Both the position numbers and the translations under genes were made by a program. Positions 33,714 through 39,343 of a stretch of 39,343 nucleotides of DNA are shown here, one piece after another. The stretch lies in assembly GCA_013202295.1 (NCBI GenBank), contig JABMRT010000115.1, forward strand, positions 1 to 39,343, written 5' to 3'. The notes under the pieces are model-generated. The model worked only from the letters and a program-made list of their open reading frames with translations, made no database searches and was not told the origin of the DNA. How positions within the stretch are numbered: position 1 is the stretch's first letter; every line of letters starts with the position of its first letter. Source of the stretch: Candidatus Zhuqueibacterota bacterium (GTDB taxonomy: Bacteria > Zhuqueibacterota > QNDG01 > JABMRT01).

Positions 33714-36700
33714 ATGAAAAATCAGAAAGACACAATTCATTCTCTCGTTGAGAAATTTCAGCATAATCTGAACGAATATAAAAATCCCAAATACAATGAA
33801 ACGCACATTCGCGTGGAGTTCGTGAATCCATTCTGGGAGGCGTTGGGCTGGGATGTCCATAACAAGGCCGGATATTCCATGCAGTACCGGGATGTGATCC
33901 ACGAAGATGAAGTGAAGGTGGGGGGCACGACCAAGGCACCGGACTATTCTTTCCGCATCGGCGGCAAACGTATTTTCTTTATGGAAACAAAAAAACCTTC
34001 CATAGATCTGAAGCACGATCCTGCGCCTGCGTTTCAACTCCGCCGTTACGCGTACAGCGCACGCCTGCCGGTTTCTATCCTGACTGACTTCGAAGAGTTC
34101 ATCCTCTATGACACCCGTGTCAAACCTGCCATCACGGACAAGCCGCATGTGGGCCGCATGCTTTATTATACGTTTGACGAGTATGCCAAACATTGGGACG
34201 AGATTCAATCCATCTTCTCAAAAGAAGCGGTGATGCGCGGCGATTTCCAAAAATTCATCGAGAACAATCAGGGCAAGAAGGCCCGCGCGGAAATTGACCG
34301 CGACTTCCTCAATGATCTCGATAGCTGGCGCGTCCAGCTTGCCCGGAATATCGCGCTGCGCAATCCGGGCCTGTCCGAAAGAGAACTGAACTATGTGGTC
34401 CAGCTTACAATTGACCGGCTGATTTTTCTGCGCATGTGTGAGGATCGCGGCATTGAATCTCAATATCCGTTACGCAACATCCAAAATGGCGAAAATGTGT
34501 ATCCCCGCCTGGTCGAGATTTACTATCGTGCGGATGAACGGTACAATTCCGGCCTGTTTCATTTTGAGGCGAAGGACGGTTCGCATCCTGACGTGATTAC
34601 GCCTCATCTCAAGATGGATGACAAAATCCTCAAAGAGATCCTCGCTTATCTTTATTATCCGAAATGCCCTTATGAATTCAGCGTGCTGCCCGTCGAGGTG
34701 CTGGGCAACGCGTACGAGCAGTTTCTGGGCAAGCGCATTACGCTCACCGAGGGGCATCGGGCGCGCATTGAAGAGAAGCCCGAGGTGCGCAAGGCGGGCG
34801 GGGTGTATTATACGCCGCAATATATTGTGGAGTATATTGTCCGCAATACGGTCGGCAAACTGGTTGAAGGCAAGACGCCGAAAGAGGTGAGCGATTTGCG
34901 GATTTGCGACCCGGCGTGCGGATCAGGCTCCTTCCTGCTCGGCGCGTATCAGTTTCTGCTCGATTGGCATCTTGAACAGTACCGGATCGAATTTGAAGCG
35001 ACCGGCCAATTTCCATCTTCGCCTCCCGCCAAAGGGCAGCGGGCGCGCAAGTCCGATCCCCAGGCCATATATCAGGGAGCTGGCGGCGCGTGGTATCTTT
35101 CCACGACTGAAAAGAAGCGGATTCTCCTCAGCAACATTTACGGGGTGGATATTGACGCGAATGCCGTGGAAGTGACCAAGCTAAGCCTTTTACTGAAGGT
35201 TTTGGAAGGGGAGAACGCCGAGAGTTTGCACAGCCAGATGAAACTGTGGCATGAACGGGCGCTGCCGAATCTCTCCAGCAATATCAAATGCGGCAACTCC
35301 CTGATCGGGCCTGATTTTTATGAGCATCAGCAAGGTTCCCTTTTTGATGAAAATGAAGCGATGCGGATCAATGCGTTTGATTGGAAAGCCGAATTCTCCG
35401 AGGTGTTCGCGAATGGCGGGTTTGATGCGGTCATCGGGAATCCGCCGTACATTCGTATTCAGGCAATGAAGGAATGGGCGCCTGTCGAAGTTGAATTTTA
35501 TAAACAGAAATATAAGTCCGCGTCAAAAGGAAATTATGATATTTATGTTGTTTTCGTAGAAAGAGGATTGACGCTTTTAAATCAAGATGGATTACTTGGT
35601 TTTATTTTGCCGCATAAGTTCTTTAATGCTAAATATGGTGAGCCCTTAAGGAATATTCTTTCACAGGGCAATAATATTGAAAGAATTGTACATTTTGGTG
35701 ATAATCAAATATTTAATAATGCTACTACTTATACATGTCTTCTATTTCTTAATAGAAATTTATCCGCTGAATTCAACTATATAGAAGTTGATAATGTTGA
35801 TGAATGGTTAATGGGTGATGAAGGTTTTCAAGAATTGAAGAGCCAAGAAACATTTTCGGGGAATGAATGGCATTTTATAATCGGAAAGGGAAATCAACTA
35901 TTCGAAAAATTAAATTCAACAAACATTAAACTAAGTGATGTTTCTGATCGAATTTATCAGGGACTGATAACAGGCGCTGATTCAGTATTTATATTAACAG
36001 ATGTTGCAAAAAATAGATTCTTTTCTGATGCTCGACAAAAAGAATATAAACTTGAATCAAAATTACTTCACCCTCTTTGTAAAGGTTCAGTGAACTTAAA
36101 AAGATATTTTGTAAAAAATTTAGAGAAAAGTATTCTGTTCCCATATAAGTATGTAGCAGGCAAAGCAGAATTGATTAGTAAAACAGAATTGCAGAATAAC
36201 TATCCGAATACTTGGAAATATCTTATTGAAAATAGAGCAGCATTAGAAAGTCGAGAACATGGTAAATGGAAACATGATAGATGGTATGCGTTTGGAAGAT
36301 CACAAAATCTGAGTGAAATGGAACAGCTGAAAATTATGACACCAAGTATTGCAATTAGAGCTTCCTTTTCAATTGATGAGAAAAAGGATCTGTTTTTTGT
36401 AGGTAGTGGTGGTGGCGGCGGTGGTGGGTACGGTATTATTGTTAAACCTGGTTTCGAGTATTATCAAATACTTGCACTGTTAAATTCTAAATTGATAGAC
36501 TGGTATATTAAACAAATAAGTACGCCCTTCAGTGGTGGATATTTTGCATATAATCGTCAATATATAGAAAAGATACCAATTGTTGAAATAGCTTTAGATA
36601 AACAGAAAAATATTGTCACTTGTGTAAATCAAATCCTCGACTTGCACAAGAAGTTGGCCGAGGCGCGGGAGCCGCGCACGTGCGAGACGCTGCAGAGACA

Positions 36701-36791
36701 GATTGATGCGGTTGACGCGCAGATTGACAAGTTGGTGTATGAGTTGTACGGGTTGACTGTGGAGGAGGTGCGGGTGGTGGAGGGGGGGTAG
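33714..36791 (+). CDS. Type IIG restriction-modification enzyme (Eco57I/TaqI-like methylase with nuclease)
   Basis: 1025 aa, restriction, modification and specificity in one chain. An N-terminal PD-(D/E)XK nuclease has D77 in APDYSF and E91-T-K93 in METKKP. After a helical region comes the N6-adenine methylase: motif I DPACGSGSFLLGAY (D399 onward) and motif IV GNPPYIR (N576 to Y579). The C-terminal target-recognition part contains the TaqI-like VGSGGGGGGGYG and ends in a coiled tail with VYELYGLTVEEVRVVEG. The enzyme should methylate adenine in its site and cut unmethylated DNA. DNA for residues about 590-970 (35480-36620) is clearly AT-rich, whereas both flanks are GC-rich. The start is overlaid by a REP palindrome and a run of seven G lies just before the stop. 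Confidence 0.93.
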   Translation: MKNQKDTIHSLVEKFQHNLNEYKNPKYNETHIRVEFVNPFWEALGWDVHNKAGYSMQYRDVIHEDEVKVGGTTKAPDYSFRIGGKRIFFMETKKPSIDLKHDPAPAFQLRRYAYSARLPVSILTDFEEFILYDTRVKPAITDKPHVGRMLYYTFDEYAKHWDEIQSIFSKEAVMRGDFQKFIENNQGKKARAEIDRDFLNDLDSWRVQLARNIALRNPGLSERELNYVVQLTIDRLIFLRMCEDRGIESQYPLRNIQNGENVYPRLVEIYYRADERYNSGLFHFEAKDGSHPDVITPHLKMDDKILKEILAYLYYPKCPYEFSVLPVEVLGNAYEQFLGKRITLTEGHRARIEEKPEVRKAGGVYYTPQYIVEYIVRNTVGKLVEGKTPKEVSDLRICDPACGSGSFLLGAYQFLLDWHLEQYRIEFEATGQFPSSPPAKGQRARKSDPQAIYQGAGGAWYLSTTEKKRILLSNIYGVDIDANAVEVTKLSLLLKVLEGENAESLHSQMKLWHERALPNLSSNIKCGNSLIGPDFYEHQQGSLFDENEAMRINAFDWKAEFSEVFANGGFDAVIGNPPYIRIQAMKEWAPVEVEFYKQKYKSASKGNYDIYVVFVERGLTLLNQDGLLGFILPHKFFNAKYGEPLRNILSQGNNIERIVHFGDNQIFNNATTYTCLLFLNRNLSAEFNYIEVDNVDEWLMGDEGFQELKSQETFSGNEWHFIIGKGNQLFEKLNSTNIKLSDVSDRIYQGLITGADSVFILTDVAKNRFFSDARQKEYKLESKLLHPLCKGSVNLKRYFVKNLEKSILFPYKYVAGKAELISKTELQNNYPNTWKYLIENRAALESREHGKWKHDRWYAFGRSQNLSEMEQLKIMTPSIAIRASFSIDEKKDLFFVGSGGGGGGGYGIIVKPGFEYYQILALLNSKLIDWYIKQISTPFSGGYFAYNRQYIEKIPIVEIALDKQKNIVTCVNQILDLHKKLAEAREPRTCETLQRQIDAVDAQIDKLVYELYGLTVEEVRVVEGG

Positions 36792-36797
36792 GTAATT

Positions 36798-36877
36798 AAA
36801 CCTGCCAGGTTTCCAAAACCTGGCAGGTTTGAACAGGCAGGTTTGAACAGGCAGGTTTGAACAGGCAAGTTTGAACA
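36798..36877. repeat. REP-like palindrome plus 14-base tandem array upstream of RAYT
   Basis: AAACCTGCCAGGTTT and AAACCTGGCAGGTTT form a hairpin at 36798-36830. Its right arm runs into four tandem copies of the 14-base unit GGCAGGTTTGAACA (36822-36835, 36836-36849, 36850-36863 exact; 36864-36877 with one change). So half-sites of the palindrome have been amplified. The element sits between the stop of the restriction gene and the RAYT gene. Confidence 0.9.
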
Positions 36878-36909
36878 ACCGGTACGTTCAGGTTGAAATA
36901 AAATTGAAT

Positions 36910-36927
36910 AACCTGGCAGGTTTGAAC
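36910..36927. repeat. REP half-site near RAYT
   Basis: AACCTGGCAGGTTTGAAC repeats the right arm plus the tandem unit from 36820-36835. A degenerate further unit (GACAAGTTTGA) follows at once. It lies 43 bases before the RAYT start. Confidence 0.75.
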
Positions 36928-36969
36928 CGACAAGTTTGATAAAAATAAAATCCAACCGGGATAAAATAG

Positions 36970-37548
36970 ATGTCCTATACGATTCCACTTGTGGCTGGCG
37001 GGTATTATCACATTTTTAACCGTGGGAATAATGGTGAGAATCTGTTTGTTGAAGAGGCCAATTATCACTATTTCCTTGATCAATATACCAAACACGTTGC
37101 TCCAAGAGTCAATACATATGCATACTGTCTGTTGCGCAATCATTTCCATCTGTTGATACAAATTCATGAAAATCAAGAGGATTTTAAAAACCCGGTTTCG
37201 AAATCCTTTTCTAATTTATTCAATGCATATGCACGGGCGTTTAATCAGCGGTATGCCAGACATGGGTCATTATTCGAAAAACCTTTTCACAGAAAGCCCA
37301 TAAAAACCCAGAATCAACTCATCCAGACCGTGTATTACATTCACGCCAATCCGGTCAAACACGAATTTGTAGACGATATAGAAGACTGGCCTTACAGTTC
37401 GTATTCCATTTACTCTTCGGATAAAAAAACCAAACTGTCACGCAAGGAATGTATGTCGTGGTTTGATACGCGGGATGGATTTATGGAGTATCATCGAACG
37501 ATGCGTTTGAATCAAGTGGATCAGGCGCTGGAGTTGGATTTTGAATAG
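36970..37548 (+). CDS. REP-associated tyrosine transposase (RAYT, IS200-like Y1 domain)
   Basis: 192 aa single-domain Y1 transposase. It contains GGYYHIFNRGNNGENLF, the HUH metal motif in LLRNHFHLLIQ (H58, H60), QRYARHGSLFEKPFHRKP, and the catalytic Tyr in TVYYIHANPVKHEFV (Y122 or Y123) followed by DWPYSSYS. These are the marks of RAYTs (TnpA_REP), which nick single-stranded DNA at REP hairpins and are thought to spread REPs without being full insertion sequences. The gene follows directly on a REP palindrome, tandem half-sites and another half-site, as expected of a REP-RAYT unit. ATG 36970 has only a weak GGGATAAAA site. The reading frame is intact. Confidence 0.92.
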   Translation: MSYTIPLVAGGYYHIFNRGNNGENLFVEEANYHYFLDQYTKHVAPRVNTYAYCLLRNHFHLLIQIHENQEDFKNPVSKSFSNLFNAYARAFNQRYARHGSLFEKPFHRKPIKTQNQLIQTVYYIHANPVKHEFVDDIEDWPYSSYSIYSSDKKTKLSRKECMSWFDTRDGFMEYHRTMRLNQVDQALELDFE

Positions 37549-37578
37549 TTCATATACCGCAGAATGATTCTGATCGTC

Positions 37579-37594
37579 CGGGATATCAGTCCCG
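37579..37594. repeat. Short inverted repeat after RAYT
   Basis: CGGGA (37579-37583) and TCCCG (37590-37594) flank a 6-base loop 30 bases after the RAYT stop. No T-tract follows, so it is a weak terminator candidate or part of another dispersed repeat. Confidence 0.3.
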
Positions 37595-37665
37595 ACCGAA
37601 GAAAATAAAAAACCATTTAGCCTCCAATCCACAAAGATAATTCGATAACAGAAAGGATGACCAAA

Positions 37666-37779
37666 ATGGGAGACAAAGGCGGAAAGAAGGATAAGGACAA
37701 ACATAAGAAACAGAAGCAAAGTAAAGAGAATAAAGACACACAAAAGAAAGCTGATAAGCAACCGAAAAGAACCCCATAA
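37666..37779 (+). CDS. Lysine-rich microprotein
   Basis: 37 aa, beginning MGDKGGKKDKDKHKKQKQSK and ending KQPKRTP. About 40% of residues are Lys, the rest mostly polar, with no hydrophobic core, so it is likely disordered and nucleic-acid binding. AGAAAGGA lies about 12 bases before the ATG. Short Lys-rich proteins starting MGDK are scattered through bacterial genomes without known function. It lies between the RAYT and a restriction-gene remnant. A translated gene is likely from the ribosome site and strong bias, but composition alone could mislead. Confidence 0.55.
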   Translation: MGDKGGKKDKDKHKKQKQSKENKDTQKKADKQPKRTP

Positions 37780-37809
37780 AAAAAGCAGGGCTCAAATACA
37801 AGAAGACAA

Positions 37810-37911
37810 TGGGTGCTGAACCAGAGCCGCTATATCCAGCAGATTGACAAGCTGGTTTACGATCTCTACGGGTTGACTGAGGAGGAGGTGCGGGTTGTGG
37901 AGGGGAAGTAG
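37810..37911 (+). pseudogene. Remnant of a second Type IIG restriction gene 3' end
   Basis: In one frame the DNA reads RYIQQIDKLVYDLYGLTEEE followed by VRVVEGK and a stop, nearly identical to the end of the intact restriction enzyme (QIDKLVYELYGLTVEE then VRVVEGG). The DNA is similar too but not identical, so it is a diverged relative rather than a fresh duplicate. Upstream the similarity stops at about 37828, so only the last 28 codons survive. It marks the far side of the RAYT/microprotein segment. Confidence 0.8.
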
Positions 37912-37917
37912 GAATCC

Positions 37918-37937
37918 GAATCCCTCTACCGGGATTC
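37918..37937. repeat. Inverted repeat after the restriction remnant
   Basis: GAATCCC (37918-37924) and GGGATTC (37931-37937) are perfect inverted copies with a 6-base loop, 6 bases after the remnant stop. There is no T-tract on the plus strand. Confidence 0.4.
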
Positions 37938-37944
37938 AGGGGCG

Positions 37945-37966
37945 AAAAAAGTGGGCCAGGGCCCAC
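37945..37966 (-). terminator. Intrinsic terminator of the DUF4412-like gene
   Basis: On the minus strand GTGGGC and GCCCAC form a GC-rich stem (extendable to 7 pairs) and six T residues follow. It starts 11 bases after the stop codon of the minus-strand gene. Confidence 0.85.
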
Positions 37967-37977
37967 CCTGGAATGAA

Positions 37978-38892
37978 CTATTGATTATCCTGCATCCTCA
38001 TATCCATCATAGACCCTTTGGTGAACCCCTCATTTGCACCGGGTATTTTGAACTTGTCTGCCGATGGTTTTTTGTTCTCAATTTTTGTAATCGTTTGAAT
38101 ATCCAGCACAGGGTCGCCCATCATTGAAGAGGTGTATGTGCGCACCTGAACCGGAATTTTCCCCGGAACTGCCTTCCATTCATCCACGTCTTCATCGTCA
38201 TCAGATGGTACCAGCTCTTTCATCTTTTTAGAAACACGATCGACTGCTTTCACGAGTCCAGATTCATCACCAGTTGCCCATATCGCAATCACTTCTTCAT
38301 CTTTATTAATACGATATTCCTCGCAGTTAAAGCCATACAGGTTCATTTTCTTGCCAGTCGATTGAACATCATATTCAGCCGGTGATGTGTTTTTTTCCAG
38401 TGCCATTTTAGATTTGATTTGTTCGCGCATTTCAGGCGAAAGATTTTCCATCATTTTATCAACTGCGGCCTGGGATTTCGCAACCATTTTTTCTATATCT
38501 CCCGGATTCACCTCAATGATTTTACTTTGGGACCACATGATAATGACCAACACACCGGTTTTCGCATCCGAGACCATTGTGACTTTACCCTCATCCTCAG
38601 AAACGGTTTCAACTGCAAAGTTATCGCCATCGATATAAATCGTTGATTTTTCTTCCGTAATTTCGCTGCCTTCAGCCAAAGCAGCCTGTTTTAGTTTGCC
38701 TTCCGGAATATCAAGAAAGAAATTGATCTCATCTTCCTGCGATTCAAATTCAGCATCTTCAGGTATGAGTTCATAGCTTATTGGAATTTCATATTCAATC
38801 TGTTCAATGATATATTGCGCATTCAGACGACCTGAAGAAACAAGAAATACGATCATTAAAAATGTTCTGAAAATGAAATTGAGCGTGTTCAT
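37978..38892 (-). CDS. Secreted DUF4412-like protein
   Basis: 304 aa. The signal peptide (FRTFLMIVFLVSSGRLNAQ) is followed by a beta-rich domain: STIYIDGDNFAVETVSEDEG, IMWSQSKIIEVNPGDIEKMV, a helical MMENLSPEMREQIKSKM, GKKMNLYGFNCEEYRINKDE, EVIAIWATGDE and the acidic PSDDDEDVDEWKAVPGKIPV. The order matches DUF4412 proteins, periplasmic or surface proteins of unknown function common in Bacteroidota and relatives. AAAGGGAG precedes the ATG on the minus strand, and a clear terminator follows, so it is monocistronic. Confidence 0.82.
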   Translation of the reverse strand: MNTLNFIFRTFLMIVFLVSSGRLNAQYIIEQIEYEIPISYELIPEDAEFESQEDEINFFLDIPEGKLKQAALAEGSEITEEKSTIYIDGDNFAVETVSEDEGKVTMVSDAKTGVLVIIMWSQSKIIEVNPGDIEKMVAKSQAAVDKMMENLSPEMREQIKSKMALEKNTSPAEYDVQSTGKKMNLYGFNCEEYRINKDEEVIAIWATGDESGLVKAVDRVSKKMKELVPSDDDEDVDEWKAVPGKIPVQVRTYTSSMMGDPVLDIQTITKIENKKPSADKFKIPGANEGFTKGSMMDMRMQDNQ

Positions 38893-39119
38893 TTACACTC
38901 CCTTTAAAGAGATTGGATTCTCACTGATCTGAAACAACGGATCAATGTAAAATATTAATGGATCATTTGAAAGGGGTAATTATTTTGATAAGCAGTGAAA
39001 CAATGTGATTCCTACCTGGTAATTTGCCGTTTTACCCCGGAACGCGCTATCTATCCCTGGCATGGCTCGGAGGATGGAATAAAAATCTTTAAAGCCGGTG
39101 TGAATGCAGTAAAATAAAT

Positions 39120-39152
39120 TGTAGGTCGGGTTGAACAACGTGAAACCTGACA
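39120..39152. repeat. Dispersed hairpin repeat, GTCGGGTT family
   Basis: GTCGGGTT (39125-39132) and AACCTGAC (39144-39151) are inverted copies with one mismatch around GAACAACGTGA. Hairpins of this look, starting TGTAGG and ending GACA, are familiar dispersed repeats in several bacterial phyla. Only one copy is in this window. Confidence 0.5.
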
Positions 39153-39176
39153 TAAATTAACCATTTTCAAAAATTA

Positions 39177-39222
39177 AACCGGGGGCTGCTTGGTTCAATA
39201 GCTGTCTCTCCATTCCCCGGTT
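39177..39222 (-). terminator. Candidate terminator for the partial minus-strand gene
   Basis: On the minus strand AACCGGGG and CCCCGGTT pair perfectly across a 30-base loop, then TAATTTTTG follows. It begins about 20 bases after the stop at 39242. Confidence 0.5.
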
Positions 39223-39241
39223 ATCATCATTAGGAGTTGAA

Positions 39242-39343
39242 TCAGGCTTTCGGCCATTTGCTCTCAAACAGAGCGAGATGCACGGGATCATTCTCAAAGC
39301 CCAGCCTGCCCACCCGGTTGATTCGAATGATCGTATCATACAA
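39242..39343 (-). CDS. Unknown protein, C-terminal 33 residues only
   Basis: A minus-strand frame is open from the window edge to TGA at 39244-39242. It reads YDTIIRINRVGRLGFENDPV followed by HLALFESKWPKA. Codon choice looks natural and a terminator-like hairpin follows, so this is probably the end of a real gene entering from the right. I do not recognise the family; a competing short frame at 39157-39339 runs through the hairpin and is less likely. Confidence 0.45.
   Translation of the reverse strand: MYDTIIRINRVGRLGFENDPVHLALFESKWPKA

Larger units (their letters stand above)
38893..39241. other. Spacer with dispersed repeat and terminator
   Basis: About 350 bases. The first part must hold the promoter of the minus-strand DUF4412-like gene. 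A 40-codon plus-strand frame (about 38995-39117) looks gene-like in places but has no start signals or known motif. A GTCGGGTT repeat (39120-39152) and a minus-strand terminator (39177-39222) fill the rest. Confidence 0.45.

Noticed and set aside
36414-36432. Poly-Gly coding repeat as an insertion or expansion
   Set aside because: A Gly-rich SGGGGGYG loop is a normal feature of TaqI-like C-terminal domains in this enzyme family.
36782-36788. Phase-variable G7 tract in the restriction gene
   Set aside because: It lies within the last codons before the stop, so slippage would change only the extreme C-terminus.
36822-36877. CRISPR array
   Set aside because: The 14-base units are directly tandem with no spacers and derive from the REP arm; no cas genes are present.
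38995-39117. A 40-codon plus-strand frame ending VNAVK
   Set aside because: It looks somewhat protein-like but has no start signals and no recognisable family; kept only as a note in the spacer entry.
39157-39339. A 60-codon minus-strand frame at the right edge
   Set aside because: It reads through the terminator-like hairpin; the alternative frame stopping at 39242 looks more like a gene end.

Overview
The window is bacterial chromosomal DNA of moderate GC (around 40-45% by eye) from a Gram-negative, diderm organism: it encodes a secretin, a Wzx/Wzy-type polysaccharide system, lipoprotein-like and periplasmic proteins. The mix of a ligand-propeller (Reg_prop/Y_Y_Y) sensor, a DUF4412-like protein, frequent TTG starts and several families of dispersed palindromic repeats suggests an uncultured member of the FCB group or a nearby candidate phylum. 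That assignment is an inference; no rRNA or marker gene is present to confirm it.

Region 1 (1-13029) is an exopolysaccharide/capsule locus. It follows the tail of an OmpR-type response regulator and holds a priming sugar-phosphate transferase, an extended SDR epimerase, a polysaccharide deacetylase, a Wzz/BY-kinase, two GT4 and one GT2 glycosyltransferases, a Wzy-like polymerase, a Wzx-like flippase and an alpha/alpha-toroid protein of unknown role. Many genes overlap by 4-14 bases and use TTG starts, as in one translationally coupled operon. A secreted beta-propeller protein resembling the PL11 rhamnogalacturonan lyase propeller (13237-15378) follows behind its own operator-like palindrome.

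Region 2 (15379-16487) holds a cold-shock gene with a structured leader (a terminator-like hairpin and two mutually exclusive hairpins), a strong terminator that looks like a captured REP element, and a long inverted repeat.

Region 3 (16488-25905) is a tad (Flp type IVb pilus) operon: a 55-residue Flp pilin, a divergent second pilin-like protein, TadE-like, CpaB/RcpC, CpaC/RcpA secretin, TadG-like, CpaE/TadZ, CpaF/TadA, TadB, TadC and a DUF192-membrane methyltransferase fusion. No prepilin peptidase (TadV/CpaA) or TadD is seen.

Region 4 (25906-33390) has single genes separated by repeat-rich spacers: a degenerate M23-like envelope protein, a secreted esterase, a large minus-strand propeller sensor that ends in a Cys-rich module instead of a kinase, and an HTH/4Fe-4S protein.

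Region 5 (33391-39343) is an accessory region. It has a single-polypeptide Type IIG restriction-modification enzyme with a strikingly AT-rich specificity domain, then palindromic CCTGCCAGG-type REPs and a tandem array next to a RAYT (REP-associated tyrosine transposase), a Lys-rich microprotein, and a remnant of a second restriction-gene 3' end. A DUF4412-like secreted protein and the tail of an unknown minus-strand gene close the window. The RAYT with its repeat family, whose members also sit over the restriction-gene start and at the csp terminator, is the most interesting system here.
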